Counted from the stretch's first letter, positions 1-8,817 are shown. The stretch is DNA of 64,000 nucleotides from an uncultured Methanomassiliicoccales archaeon (GCA_934702355.1 CAKUXX010000006.1:1-64000), one strand, 5' to 3'. The notes: generated by a model from the sequence alone, not told the origin. Translations and numbers: made by a program.

Positions 1-69
1 AAATTGAGCTACGCGCTGGGCTGGATGAAGAAGTTCATGCCGAATCTTTCTAAAAAGTTATGTCAATGA
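1..69 (+). CDS. C-terminal end of an unidentified protein (partial)
   Basis: An open frame enters from the left edge and ends at a TGA at 67-69, giving only 22 residues. The fragment is basic and amphipathic (GWMKKFMPNLSKKL). The final residues resemble the basic tails of some short-chain dehydrogenases, but the piece is too short to assign and no function is proposed. It is read as coding because the frame is open from the edge and the AT-rich noncoding stretch starts straight after its stop. Confidence 0.4.
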   Translation, partial: KLSYALGWMKKFMPNLSKKLCQ

Positions 70-150
70 CTATATAAATTGTATTAATCATCATGAAATA
101 TGCCTCTTGTCCGATTGTAAGTATACTTGGGTACCTTGTCGGATTTGGTT

Positions 151-198
151 GATAGAGTAAATGATAGAGTAAATGATAGAGTAAATGATAGAGTAAAA
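151..198. repeat. Four tandem 12-bp direct repeats
   Basis: The unit GATAGAGTAAAT occurs four times head to tail at 151-162, 163-174, 175-186 and 187-198, the last copy differing at its final base. The array lies in the AT-rich gap between the partial gene ending at 69 and the stop codon at 210 of the minus-strand AlbA_2 gene, so it is at that gene's 3' side. No start codon, terminator hairpin or coding frame explains it. Confidence 0.9.
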
Positions 199-209
199 CA
201 GAAGTAGTT

Positions 210-1562
210 TCATTCGTATGATATAATCCATTTACCAGATTTGTCACTGCCTTCTCTTCTGAGGATTCCAGATTCCAACATCGATTTTATGCGTCTATTT
301 ATTGTGGACGATGAGATGCCTGTGACCTCGGAGATTTTGCTGACAGAGATTGACGGATCCTCGGACATGCAGGAAAGTATAGCTTTGGACTTGTCATCTA
401 TCGAGATGCGGATATCTATCGATTCATGTTTTTTATTCGATCTGATCCATAGAGTTGCCTTGACACCGCCAAACATTTCCTCGAACATTGGTTCAGGATT
501 ACCGTTCGCTTTGCATGCATCCACGACACGCTTGATGCCCAAGGCCCAATTCTCAACAAAACCTGCGGCGAAGAACACCTCTGAAAGGGCGGTATTGCGT
601 CTGATGGAAGGATGTACACCTTTTAGATTGGACGCAGAGATCCCGGCTGGGAGAATGCCGAAATTAAAGACTTCAAGCCTGTCAGGATAGACCGACACAG
701 TGACTGGTTCGTGATAGCGGTAATCTTTATGCGCTAATGCATTTACCACCAGTTCTCTGATTGCCTCTTTAGGATAGTCGTATATCGCGACAGCAGAGAA
801 GCTTCCGTTTTCGAATCCCTGTTTAGGCGGTGCGAATGATTTGTCGAGAAGTTCCTGAACCTTATCAGGCATCAATATGAATGGAGTTTGGACAATCGTG
901 TCTCTGTAGAACTCGCGGTTCGGTCCGAATTGGCCAATCTTGAGAAATGCGCCCCTGTCGATGTCATGCGGGTTCTTTCCGAAGAGGAAAGCTCCAGACA
1001 TCGTTATCTTTCCATCTCTAATGAGATTGTACCTTTTAAGGATCGATTCCGTATCGTTATCTTCGATCTCATCCGGTATGCGACCTGACTTCTTCCCTTT
1101 TGATATGAATTCAGATATGGCCTCAGAAGATACATCTTCAAGGAGAAGTCCTGTAGTTTGATCGAGCCATTCCAGACCATTCTCTTTCATCAATATGGTC
1201 TTGAGATCATCACTCTCTATCTGTTGGGTGGTATTGCCCACACGCATGTAGTATCTGCCGTCATAATCGACTATCTTATCGCCTTTTGGGACATAGATTA
1301 TGATGCAGTCCTTGCCTTCGATATTCTCTGCATGAGTCTCAGATATGATGTGCAGTTTGTTACGGATGGAATCCGAAATCGACTTGATTGTACCCTTGAC
1401 ATCCTGCACACCGATGTATTCACCACTATCTTTCCTACCGATGATCATGCGTCCAGCATGGGTGTTGTGGAAAGCGGCAATCGTTTTCAGGTATTCCGAC
1501 GCCCAGGATTCTTTCCATTCGGTGTCGTCGTTCTCGATATCCATTCCCATCAATTGTTGCAT
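210..1562 (-). CDS. AlbA_2/ATPase-domain transcriptional regulator-like protein
   Basis: About 450 residues in three parts. The N-terminal ~110 residues match the AlbA_2 (Schlafen-type) fold (GRKDSGEYIGV, then YYMRVGNTTQ). A central GHKL-type ATPase-like region (ELVVNALAHKDY, then FGILPAGI) follows, and the last ~60 residues form a winged helix-turn-helix (ISEVTGISSSTINRRI). Proteins of this layout are usually annotated as ATP-binding or RecG-like putative regulators, often next to defence or mobile genes; substrates are unknown. The frame is open further upstream, but the domain begins just after MQQLMGMDIE. A TATA-like TTATAT at 1574-1579 lies about 26 nt before the ATG at 1550, so 1550 is a good alternative leaderless start. 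It stands alone, with 12-bp tandem repeats just past its stop. Confidence 0.8.
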   Translation of the reverse strand: MQQLMGMDIENDDTEWKESWASEYLKTIAAFHNTHAGRMIIGRKDSGEYIGVQDVKGTIKSISDSIRNKLHIISETHAENIEGKDCIIIYVPKGDKIVDYDGRYYMRVGNTTQQIESDDLKTILMKENGLEWLDQTTGLLLEDVSSEAISEFISKGKKSGRIPDEIEDNDTESILKRYNLIRDGKITMSGAFLFGKNPHDIDRGAFLKIGQFGPNREFYRDTIVQTPFILMPDKVQELLDKSFAPPKQGFENGSFSAVAIYDYPKEAIRELVVNALAHKDYRYHEPVTVSVYPDRLEVFNFGILPAGISASNLKGVHPSIRRNTALSEVFFAAGFVENWALGIKRVVDACKANGNPEPMFEEMFGGVKATLWIRSNKKHESIDIRISIDDKSKAILSCMSEDPSISVSKISEVTGISSSTINRRIKSMLESGILRREGSDKSGKWIISYE

Positions 1563-1802
1563 GGTTACTGACGATATAACGATTATCAGGAAACATTGAA
1601 CCACCCTAAGGATGCATCTTAGTATTGTTCCCTGCTTGTATTTACACGTGTAGATATGTCGCCCATTCCATATTATCCGGTCACCTAAGGGTCTAAAGCC
1701 ATTCGGACCAGTCGTTTCCATCATCGAATTTTGGGTAGGTGGCGTCTCATTTCGAAGTGTTCTGTATCGGAATGAGTCGCTTCTCTTCATTCATCACAAT
1801 GC

Positions 1803-1841
1803 CATCATCACGCCGGCCGTTGTCCGATCGGCATGATGATG
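1803..1841 (-). terminator. Long hairpin after the DUF1634-TauE operon
   Basis: CATCATCACGCCG at 1803-1815 pairs with CGGCATGATGATG at 1829-1841 (13-bp arms, one mismatch, 13-nt loop). It begins 6 nt past the DUF1634 stop codon, so it most likely forms the 3' end of that transcript. Confidence 0.6.
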
Positions 1842-1847
1842 GATCAA

Positions 1848-2111
1848 TCATACGGACAGTACCGCACCTGTGACAGTGATGAGCAGGAGTATCGCCGCGA
1901 CAGCCGCCCATTTCCAATCCTTCTCTTTGATCAGCGACACAAGGGATATGATCACACCGAGGAACGGCGAGACGATCAGAACGAATATCCCGGCATACAG
2001 GATACGATTGTTGCCGTCTGTCATCGATATCGCGAGTCCGATGACGGAGATTATGAGTCCTGCGTATATCCCGATGCGCAGCATGAGGGCCGTGGATCTG
2101 TTGAGTTCCAT
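1848..2111 (-). CDS. DUF1634 family small membrane protein
   Basis: An 87-residue protein with three predicted membrane helices (about residues 9-28, 39-61 and 68-86) and short polar ends. Size and pattern match DUF1634, a family found almost always beside TauE/SafE-type anion exporters, as here. Its start codon overlaps the stop of the TauE gene, so the two are translationally coupled. It is probably an accessory subunit of that exporter; no catalytic residue is visible. A strong hairpin follows its stop. Confidence 0.75.
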   Translation of the reverse strand: MELNRSTALMLRIGIYAGLIISVIGLAISMTDGNNRILYAGIFVLIVSPFLGVIISLVSLIKEKDWKWAAVAAILLLITVTGAVLSV

Positions 2112-2935
2112 CAGATCACCCCTGCGGTCTGCAGAAGGACAACGGTCGCCATGAAGAACAGAACGACCGAGAAGTACTTCCTGAGATGCTTGGTGTTCAT
2201 CCTACGTGCCAGATGGGTCCCGATGACCGATCCGAGGAACGCGCCGATGGCGACACCCGCGGCATATTCCAGAAGAACCTGGCCGGCGAAGAAGTATGTG
2301 ATCGCGCCGGAGAATGCCGTTATACCGATCATGTAGCTGCTTGTGGCACTCGCGGCCTTCATGGGTATGTGCATGTACAGGTTCATCAGCGGGACCTTGA
2401 TCGCTCCGCCTCCGACGCCTGTCATGGATGAGGCCATGCCTGCGAACGTACAGACGGCCATCCCGCCTTTGACGTTCTGAACCTCGTATCTGATCGATTC
2501 TCCGACGGATTCGTCCCTGTACTCGAAGCACAGGTCGTTCTCCTCGCCCTCGCTGGGTTCGGTGATCCTCTCGGGGTTCAGGATCATCCTGATACCGCTG
2601 TAGATCATGATGGCGGCGAATATCACGACGAGGATCCAATCCTCCAGATATGTGGCCACAACGGCACCTATTATCGCTCCGGTCGCAGTGGTTATCTCCA
2701 GCAGGAGTCCGAGTCTCACGTTGGAGAGTCCTTTTCCGACGAACACGGTGGACGCTCCGACGGAGCCTGCGATGATGCCCACGAGGCTTATCGCCACTGC
2801 TTCGGTGGGCGCCAGTCCGAAGACGAGCATCAGGATCGGTACGAATATCACTCCGCCCCCGAGGCCGAACAGGGATCCGAGCACCCCTGCAAGGATGCCC
2901 AAGAAGACGAGTCCCATCAAGATCACGGGGTCCAT
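2111..2935 (-). CDS. TauE/SafE family sulfite/anion exporter
   Basis: A 274-residue polytopic membrane protein of the TauE/SafE (DUF81) family, whose members export sulfite, sulfoacetate or related organosulfur anions. The family's two related halves are visible, each with a glycine-rich motif: GLGGG near residue 24 and GVGGG near residue 173. A hydrophilic loop of about 40 residues separates them. I chose the ATG at 2935 (MDPVILMG), where the first membrane helix begins, over an upstream start adding six polar residues. It is followed in overlap by DUF1634. The substrate cannot be told from sequence. Confidence 0.85.
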   Translation of the reverse strand: MDPVILMGLVFLGILAGVLGSLFGLGGGVIFVPILMLVFGLAPTEAVAISLVGIIAGSVGASTVFVGKGLSNVRLGLLLEITTATGAIIGAVVATYLEDWILVVIFAAIMIYSGIRMILNPERITEPSEGEENDLCFEYRDESVGESIRYEVQNVKGGMAVCTFAGMASSMTGVGGGAIKVPLMNLYMHIPMKAASATSSYMIGITAFSGAITYFFAGQVLLEYAAGVAIGAFLGSVIGTHLARRMNTKHLRKYFSVVLFFMATVVLLQTAGVI

Positions 2936-3018
2936 GGATGACCGATTCCGCAATCCCGTATATTCATATCGGTGGGATCGGGCTTATATTGCAATAACCA
3001 GTGGTCTCCTGACCAATC

Positions 3019-3028
3019 TATTTTTAAG
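3019..3028 (+). promoter_or_regulatory. TATA element of the ThiI-like gene
   Basis: TATTTTTAAG lies about 27 nt before the GTG at 3051, supporting a leaderless transcript starting at that codon. Confidence 0.5.
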
Positions 3029-3050
3029 AAAGTGCGCAGTTCGAGTGGAC

Positions 3051-3884
3051 GTGACAATCCTACTGGTCAGATATTCCGAAATCGGTCTGAAGAGCACACC
3101 CGTACGCAAGAAGTTCGAGAATCTGCTTCGGGAGAACATGCTGTCGATGCTGATGAACGACGGCGTGGAGGCGTTGGTCAACAAGAACGGCGCCCGTTAC
3201 TATGTGGAATCCTCTGACACGGATGCCGCCATCGCTTCTCTCAGGAAGGTCTTCGGCATAGGTTCGATCTCTGTTGCAGAGGAATGTGCTTCCACCCACA
3301 TGGAGGACATCTGCGCTAAGGCCGCCGAATACTCGCTTCCGCGTCTCAAGGAAGGGCAGAGCTTCGCCGTCAGGGCCCGCAGGGAGGGATCCCAGGGCTA
3401 CACCAGTATGGATGTCGGAAGGGAGGCAGGTTCAGCCATCTTCCTCGCCAACGAGTCCAAGGGGGTCAAGGTCGATCTCTCCGAGCCCGATGTGGTGTTC
3501 TATGTGGAGGTTCGCGACAACAGGGCCTTCGTCTTCGGGGATTACATAAAATGTCACGCTGGACTGCCCGTGGGAAGTCAGGGCAAGATCGTCGCAAAGG
3601 TCGATGACGACCGCGGACTGGTGTCCGCATGGCTGATGATGAAGCGCGGATGCAGGGTCATAGCGTATGGGGACGGGGATCTCGACAGTCTCGCCAAGTA
3701 CGACACCCACTTCAAGGTCGGAGAGGGGCACCCTCAGTCGATGGGTCTGGTCCTCGGGCTGTCGATAGACGACATCAAGGACTTCGATGCGTCCGCATAC
3801 GACTGTCCCGTGTTCTTCCCGACCATCGGCATGTCCGATGAAGAGGTCTCCGAGATAGCTTCGGTCATCAAGGCAGGCCTCTGA
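3051..3884 (+). CDS. ThiI-like THUMP-domain protein with degenerate PP-loop
   Basis: A 277-residue relative of ThiI, the enzyme that makes 4-thiouridine-8 in tRNA. The N-terminus (LLVRYSEIGLKS) and a THUMP domain (about residues 55-165) align well with archaeal ThiI, as does the linker GLPVGSQGKIV. Where the ATP-pyrophosphatase P-loop (consensus SGGIDSPVA) should stand, residues 184-192 read VDDDRGLVS, after which similarity resumes with AWLMMKRG. The protein then ends, lacking the rest of the PP-loop domain. It should bind tRNA but not adenylate U8 in the usual way. GTG 3051 was chosen from the TATA spacing and family alignment; GTG 3045 is possible. A T-rich tract follows the stop. Confidence 0.8.
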   Translation: MTILLVRYSEIGLKSTPVRKKFENLLRENMLSMLMNDGVEALVNKNGARYYVESSDTDAAIASLRKVFGIGSISVAEECASTHMEDICAKAAEYSLPRLKEGQSFAVRARREGSQGYTSMDVGREAGSAIFLANESKGVKVDLSEPDVVFYVEVRDNRAFVFGDYIKCHAGLPVGSQGKIVAKVDDDRGLVSAWLMMKRGCRVIAYGDGDLDSLAKYDTHFKVGEGHPQSMGLVLGLSIDDIKDFDASAYDCPVFFPTIGMSDEEVSEIASVIKAGL

Positions 3885-3901
3885 TCATCTTTTCTTTTAC
3901 A
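3885..3901 (+). terminator. T-rich terminator after the ThiI-like gene
   Basis: The sequence just past the stop codon contains the pyrimidine run TCTTTTCTTTT on the plus strand, the usual archaeal termination signal, in front of the convergent L15e gene. Confidence 0.5.
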
Positions 3902-3969
3902 TCGGGATGAGTGCCGAGCGCACGGCATCCCGACTTCTTCAACCAGTTCGATAATGATGATAGAAATAT

Positions 3970-3985
3970 CCGGCCCGAGGGCCGG
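3970..3985 (-). terminator. GC hairpin downstream of L15e
   Basis: CCGGCCCGAGGGCCGG is a near-perfect stem-loop about 24 nt past the L15e stop on the minus strand. It is one of a recurring class of stop-proximal hairpins in this window. Confidence 0.55.
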
Positions 3986-4008
3986 TAAGGGGTTTCATGA
4001 CAGGAATC

Positions 4009-4632
4009 TCACTTGATTCTTCTCTGGTTGGCCCTGACGGAAGGCCTGGCTTTCTCGGCACCCTTTCCGGTGTGCCTCATTCCACGTCCCTTCTGTCCGG
4101 CAGAGGTCTTTCCGCGGTAGACACGGTTGGTGTGAGTGTTGTCACAGATCCAGTTGATCTTGGGGTCGGCCTTGATGACGGGGTGTGCGGGGTCGACGAG
4201 GATGACCTCATACCACTCCTGCTGTCCGTCGGCTCCGACCCAGTAGGAGTTCAGGACCTCGAGGTTGGGGTACCTCTTTGCTGTCCTCTCCTCGGCCATC
4301 CTCTGAAGGCTCTTTCCAACCGTGATCTGGTTGATTCCCTTCCTCTTGGCCCTCCTACCAGTGACGATAGCTCTCTTCTGGAAGCTTCCCTTCCTGACCC
4401 TGGCCCTGACGACGACGTAGCCCTGTTTGGCTTTGTATCCGAGTGCCCTTGCCCTGTCAAGACGGGTAGGCCTCTCGATGCGGGTGAAGTTCTCCTCCTT
4501 TCTCCACTGGATCCTGCGCTCGTAGTTGAGTGCCTTCACGTAGGACTTGTTGGGGACATTCCATGCATCGGAGATGTAGCTGTACATGCTCTTCCCGTTA
4601 ACCGGGCGTGTTTCCTGAGTCTCTTCGCTCAT
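4009..4632 (-). CDS. rpl15e: 50S ribosomal protein L15e
   Basis: A 207-residue basic protein of the archaeal/eukaryotic L15e family, part of the large subunit. The family opening [11 protein letters not shown] starts near residue 16 and the conserved ending [19 protein letters not shown] is intact. The ATG at 4632 follows AAAGGTGAT, a good Shine-Dalgarno. Translation from it adds about 15 acidic residues before the usual family start. A TATA element at 4716-4724 (TTTAAAATA on the minus strand) predicts a leader of about 60 nt, unusual here where many genes look leaderless. A short hairpin sits near the predicted 5' end. The gene is monocistronic. Confidence 0.93.
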   Translation of the reverse strand: MSEETQETRPVNGKSMYSYISDAWNVPNKSYVKALNYERRIQWRKEENFTRIERPTRLDRARALGYKAKQGYVVVRARVRKGSFQKRAIVTGRRAKRKGINQITVGKSLQRMAEERTAKRYPNLEVLNSYWVGADGQQEWYEVILVDPAHPVIKADPKINWICDNTHTNRVYRGKTSAGQKGRGMRHTGKGAEKARPSVRANQRRIK

Positions 4633-4674
4633 ATGTATCACCTTTACGGATTCACCTTTCGGCACATTTCCGTT

Positions 4675-4695
4675 CGTGCGATTAATCACCGCACG
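4675..4695 (-). promoter_or_regulatory. Inverted repeat at the 5' end of the L15e leader
   Basis: CGTGCG (4675-4680) and CGCACG (4690-4695) can pair around a 9-nt loop. With the TATA at 4716-4724 the hairpin would stand at the very 5' end of the mRNA. It could protect the transcript or be a regulatory site; the sequence does not decide. Confidence 0.35.
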
Positions 4696-4729
4696 GCCCA
4701 TGCATAAACAGGCAGTATTTTAAAGGTTG

Positions 4730-7129
4730 TCAGAAGAACTCGTCCAAACTCCTGACCTTCGCCTTGGGCTTGGGGGGTTCGATGGGCTTCTTCGGACCGT
4801 CGGACTGCTTGAACATCCCTCCGAGGAGAGTGGCCTGCTGGCTTCCCAGCATGAGGTCCTTCTCCGTCCATCCGAACACCTCTGTGATCCTGGATGCCAT
4901 CTGCGCCAGGCGTCCGGCGTAGTATCTGTAGTCTGGTTTGGATGTGAATTCGACGCCGCTGATGAACGGCTCCACCTTCTGCGGGGTTGAGCTTCCGTCG
5001 GTGACGATCCATGAGATCTTCATCCCGGGGATGAAATCGTAGCCCATGGCCATCATCTTCTTCGCCGCCTGGACATTGGCCATCCTGTCGGGGTTCTCGT
5101 AGGCGTCGAGGCCTTTGCAGGTGCGGGATATGACGAGTTCCGAAGGTTCCACCTTCCCGGCGAGGACATCCTGGATTGTCATCTTCACAAGCGCCAACGC
5201 TTTCTCGTTGTCCTCTGCCAGGATCTCCTCGAACAGTTCCGACAGCATCTTGCTCTGAAGGTCGAACGAATCGGAGCGGCGTATCTCGTATCCGCGGACG
5301 AGGAGGTCATCAGATGCCGCAGGCCAGACGACCTTGCCGACGTATCTCTTCTTCATGCCGTGGGTGAACATAGGCTCCAGGAGCTTCTCGAACTCCAATG
5401 TGCCGCCGTCGCGGGAGAAGCGGTCCGCCATCTCGGTACCGAACTTCACAGAACCTTCCAGGTTGTGCTCCGGCGACTGCATGAAGACCGAGTCGGTATC
5501 CGAGTAGATCACCGGGATGCCCTCGGATTCGACCTCCCCGATGATCCCTTTGACATTGGACCTGGCGAAAGATGTTATCGCGGCCCCGATGCTCTTGTCG
5601 GTGAATCTGTAGAACGATGATGCGAACACGCCGTAGAATGTGTTCATCAGGACCTTTACCGCGGCCTGGAGTCCGTCGAGGTAATGGTACTCGTGCTGGT
5701 CGCTGGTGGCCTTCATGCGCTTCTTGATATCATCTCTCTGGTCCATGAGTCCCGAAAGGATCTTCGGAAGCAGTCCGACCCTTCTGTCCTTGGACATGAA
5801 CCTGGCGCCTGACGGTGCGGCTATCTCCCCGTCCGGGGACAGGGTGGTGAAGCAGATGTTCTTCGCGATGATCAGCGACGGGTACATCGATTTGAAGTCC
5901 AGGACGCACACCCAATGGTACAGTCCCGGCGTCATGGTGTGGACATACCCGCCCTCGATCTGGTCGGAACCGGCGATCCTGCGCCCCATGTTCGGAACCG
6001 CGATGTTGCCGCGGTCCGCGGCGCGGATGAGCAGGGAATCCGCCAACTGGGACGATCCGGATGTGAGAACATCCTCCACGGGCAGTTTGGACACGGCTGC
6101 GAGGTCCATGCCCCTTCTGAGGGTTCCCACTTCCAGCAGGATGCGGAGTGCGAGTTCGGCATCCTTGGTGCAGTATTCGAGGACCTTTGCGCGGTTGTTC
6201 GTCCATTCCGAGTCCATATGCTTCGGATCGACGTCCATCTTCCCTTCGCCGAGGAGCTGCATGGACACTGCGTTCAGCGTCTCCTGCTTGGGGCGGAGCT
6301 CCCTCTTCACAGCCCACCATGCGTCGCAGATGAGCCTTCCCTTGACCCTCCAGAACCTCTCGCTGAATATCTTGGGCTGTCCGCCGTCCCTTCCCCAGGG
6401 GAGGGCATCCTTCATCCTGTTGGCCTTAGCCCTCTCGGAGATCTTCCTGATGTCGTAGTTGTCGATGTTGTATCCGGTTATGACATCGGGGTCCTCGCGT
6501 TTGATCAGTTCCGCGAACCCTGTGATGATGTCCTTCTCGGGACCGGATATGGGCTCGCATGCGCGGATGTCGTCGCCGTCCCATATCACGGCGCAGATGC
6601 AGTAGATGAATTCGTGCTCGATGCTGTTCTCGATATCGAACGAGAGGATCCTCAATCCCGGGTCGAACGGCTCTATGTTCTCGAACGAGTCCAGTTCGAC
6701 GGTGAGGTCCGTGAAATCGTTCCCTTCGATCTCGTGGCCTTCAAGCCTTATGCACGAGCCCATGTCGCAGTCGTAGATGAAACGGAGGTCGATGCCTATG
6801 TCGGACGACAGCGTGCCAGAACCCTTCCTCTTCACCAGGTTCTTGTAGTCATTGGTTTTCCACGGGTTCGCGTATGTGATCTTGGCGACCTCGGTCTCCT
6901 TGGATTTGAGGAGCAGGCTCTTCTTCTCTACGGACAGCACTCCGTCGTCCTTGGAAAGGGCGTCGAGGAGCTCGTCGCTGGGTTCGACAGCGTAGAAGTA
7001 CGGGCTGAATCCGTGCTTCAGTATCGTTATCGACTTCTTGTCGCTCGTCTTCCCGTAGAGCTCTATCACGGGCCTGTCGTCTTCCACGACATATGACGCG
7101 CTGATGAGCCTGACATCCCATGAACCCAT
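4730..7129 (-). CDS. polB: Archaeal family B DNA polymerase with proofreading domain
   Basis: A 799-residue replicative DNA polymerase. The 3'-5' exonuclease shows ExoI SFDIEN (Asp165, Glu167), ExoII near NIDNYD (221-226) and ExoIII YCTKD (319-323). The polymerase shows motif A DFKSMYPSLI (Asp411), motif B KVLMNTFYG (492-500) and motif C YSDTDS (Asp544, Asp546), then KKRYVGK. All catalytic acids are present and no intein interrupts it. The extreme C-terminus (SLDEFF) looks like a PIP box for the PCNA clamp. The start lies 4 nt after the YchF stop, so the two genes form an operon. Confidence 0.95.
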   Translation of the reverse strand: MGSWDVRLISASYVVEDDRPVIELYGKTSDKKSITILKHGFSPYFYAVEPSDELLDALSKDDGVLSVEKKSLLLKSKETEVAKITYANPWKTNDYKNLVKRKGSGTLSSDIGIDLRFIYDCDMGSCIRLEGHEIEGNDFTDLTVELDSFENIEPFDPGLRILSFDIENSIEHEFIYCICAVIWDGDDIRACEPISGPEKDIITGFAELIKREDPDVITGYNIDNYDIRKISERAKANRMKDALPWGRDGGQPKIFSERFWRVKGRLICDAWWAVKRELRPKQETLNAVSMQLLGEGKMDVDPKHMDSEWTNNRAKVLEYCTKDAELALRILLEVGTLRRGMDLAAVSKLPVEDVLTSGSSQLADSLLIRAADRGNIAVPNMGRRIAGSDQIEGGYVHTMTPGLYHWVCVLDFKSMYPSLIIAKNICFTTLSPDGEIAAPSGARFMSKDRRVGLLPKILSGLMDQRDDIKKRMKATSDQHEYHYLDGLQAAVKVLMNTFYGVFASSFYRFTDKSIGAAITSFARSNVKGIIGEVESEGIPVIYSDTDSVFMQSPEHNLEGSVKFGTEMADRFSRDGGTLEFEKLLEPMFTHGMKKRYVGKVVWPAASDDLLVRGYEIRRSDSFDLQSKMLSELFEEILAEDNEKALALVKMTIQDVLAGKVEPSELVISRTCKGLDAYENPDRMANVQAAKKMMAMGYDFIPGMKISWIVTDGSSTPQKVEPFISGVEFTSKPDYRYYAGRLAQMASRITEVFGWTEKDLMLGSQQATLLGGMFKQSDGPKKPIEPPKPKAKVRSLDEFF

Positions 7130-7133
7130 GTGA

Positions 7134-8321
7134 TCACTTGTTCGCGACTATCCTTATGATGTCCCCGTCCTGGAGCTCGTAATCGGCTCCGACGGTGCGC
7201 TTCGTCTTGGCGTTGACGGCACGGATGAACTTGTCTCCGAGGTCGGAGTGGATCCTGTACGCCAGGTCCTTGGCGGTGGAGCCGCGGGGGACAAGGAATG
7301 CATCGGGGAGCACTCTGCCGAAGTGGTCCGTGAACTTGTTCTCGTCCTCCACGGGGTACACGGCGATGAGGTCGAGCATCTTGAATGCGGCATCCTCGAT
7401 GCACTTCTGTATGCCGGTCCCGCCGTTGGTGGCCATCTTCTCGGCCATGTACTCCAGGGCCTTCCTCTGACCGTCGCTCACCTTGGCGTCGGCCTTGATA
7501 GTGAATGTGCTGTCTCCGGGGGTGTAGTCGATGAGTCCGCCTGCGGCCGCCTTCTTCAGGGCGAGCTCCGTCTCGGCCATGGTGGCCACGCAGATGTCGT
7601 TGATCGCCTCGATCTTCGCCGCGTTGCCTTCGGGGGCTATGTCGGCCTTGTTCATGGCGACTATCATCGGTTTGGACTGGGCCCTGATCTGCTCGCAGAG
7701 CTTCAGAAGGAGGTCGTCGTCCCATTTGGTGGGGTCGTCCGGAAGGGGAACAGCTCTGAGTGCCTCTTTGATCTGTGTCTCGGTGACCTTCAGGCCCTGG
7801 AGACGCTCCGCGAGGATCGCTTCGGGCTTGCTGCCCTGCATCCTTGCCTGCCTGGCGATCTTGGAGAATCCGTTCTTTATGATCTCCCTCATCCAGCACT
7901 CGATCTCGCGTCTCAGGAAGAGGACGTCCTCTGTGGGATCGTGGGATCCGACGTCGACGGAGTTGCCTTCGATGTCCGTGGAACCGCTGACATCGACAAC
8001 GTTGATCAGCGCGTCGGCCTGCCTGAGGTCGTCCAGGAACTTGTTCCCGAGTCCTTTGCCCTCCCATGCGTCCGGGACCAGGCCCGCAACGTCCAGAAGT
8101 TCGACCGGGACCATCCTGATCCCGTCCATGCAGATTGAATTGTGAGGGGTGCACTCGACCCCGAGTTCTTTGCAGGGACACGGAGTGCGGACGTAGGCTA
8201 CCCCTTTGTTGGGTTCTATCGTTGTGAAGGGATAGTTGGCTATCTCCACGGGCGCCATTGTCGCTGCGCCGAAGAACGTGGATTTTCCTACATTTGGTTT
8301 GCCTACGATGCCGATTTGCAT
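7134..8321 (-). CDS. ychF: YchF/OLA1-type P-loop NTPase
   Basis: A 395-residue member of the Obg-related YchF/OLA1 family, ribosome-associated NTPases that often prefer ATP. Walker A is GKPNVGKS (residues 7-14), an NKAD motif follows in the middle, a helical insert separates the G-domain parts, and a TGS domain ends the protein. The ATG at 8321 begins MQIGIVGKPNVGKS as in relatives; the frame is open ten codons further upstream. It is the first gene of a pair with DNA polymerase B, four bases apart. Confidence 0.93.
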   Translation of the reverse strand: MQIGIVGKPNVGKSTFFGAATMAPVEIANYPFTTIEPNKGVAYVRTPCPCKELGVECTPHNSICMDGIRMVPVELLDVAGLVPDAWEGKGLGNKFLDDLRQADALINVVDVSGSTDIEGNSVDVGSHDPTEDVLFLRREIECWMREIIKNGFSKIARQARMQGSKPEAILAERLQGLKVTETQIKEALRAVPLPDDPTKWDDDLLLKLCEQIRAQSKPMIVAMNKADIAPEGNAAKIEAINDICVATMAETELALKKAAAGGLIDYTPGDSTFTIKADAKVSDGQRKALEYMAEKMATNGGTGIQKCIEDAAFKMLDLIAVYPVEDENKFTDHFGRVLPDAFLVPRGSTAKDLAYRIHSDLGDKFIRAVNAKTKRTVGADYELQDGDIIRIVANK

Positions 8322-8358
8322 TTTACCGACCAACCCTAGGCCGTTCAGCAATAAAGGT

Positions 8359-8808
8359 TCATCTATGGGACGCGAGATGAGACAGGTTGGACATGAGGAT
8401 CTTCAACATCCTGGAAAGTTCCTTGATCTCCTCATCGGTCAGGCTGTGCGTGATGTTCTGTCCGCAATATATGGCGCGCAGTTCGATCTCGGCGATCATC
8501 TTCCTCCCTTTGGGGGTCAGTTCTATCGCCTTCTGGCGGTGATCGCTCTCGATGATCTCTGTGGTCACCAGTCCGAGTGCCCTCAGTTTGTCCACCAGTG
8601 CGGAGACGGCCTGTTGGCTCACGCCCAGGAATGCTCTGATGTCACTCAACGTGTCCGCCGGGTGGACCGATATGTACAGCAGACAGTCCGCCTGACTGGA
8701 TGTCAGTCCCAAGCAATCCATGTCGGAGTCTCTGACCAATTTCATGAGCCTTCCGACCATCTGCGTCCTGCCGGCAAGGTCTCTGTATTCTGCATTTTCA
8801 ACGACCAT
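8359..8808 (-). CDS. MarR family transcriptional regulator
   Basis: A 149-residue winged helix protein. The recognition region LGVSQQAVSALVDKLRALGLV and the wing segment SDHRQKAIELTPKG are typical of MarR, and the flanking helices should form the dimer interface. MarR proteins usually bind short palindromes and respond to small phenolic or oxidising ligands. It follows the YczE-like membrane protein gene by nine bases in the same direction, so it may control or sense a substrate of that protein (inference). Confidence 0.88.
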   Translation of the reverse strand: MVVENAEYRDLAGRTQMVGRLMKLVRDSDMDCLGLTSSQADCLLYISVHPADTLSDIRAFLGVSQQAVSALVDKLRALGLVTTEIIESDHRQKAIELTPKGRKMIAEIELRAIYCGQNITHSLTDEEIKELSRMLKILMSNLSHLASHR

Positions 8809-8817
8809 CGGTCCACC

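Noticed and set aside
1643..1652. Palindrome TACACGTGTA upstream of the AlbA_2 gene
   Set aside because: Ten bases is short, it lies about 80 bp from the likely start and within sequence of no clear promoter structure.
2607..3050. Upstream extension of the ThiI-like gene
   Set aside because: The added residues run antisense through TauE, and the TATA element and family alignment place the start at 3051.
5915..7096. 393-codon plus-strand frame opposite polB
   Set aside because: Antisense to conserved exonuclease motifs of DNA polymerase B and without a promoter.
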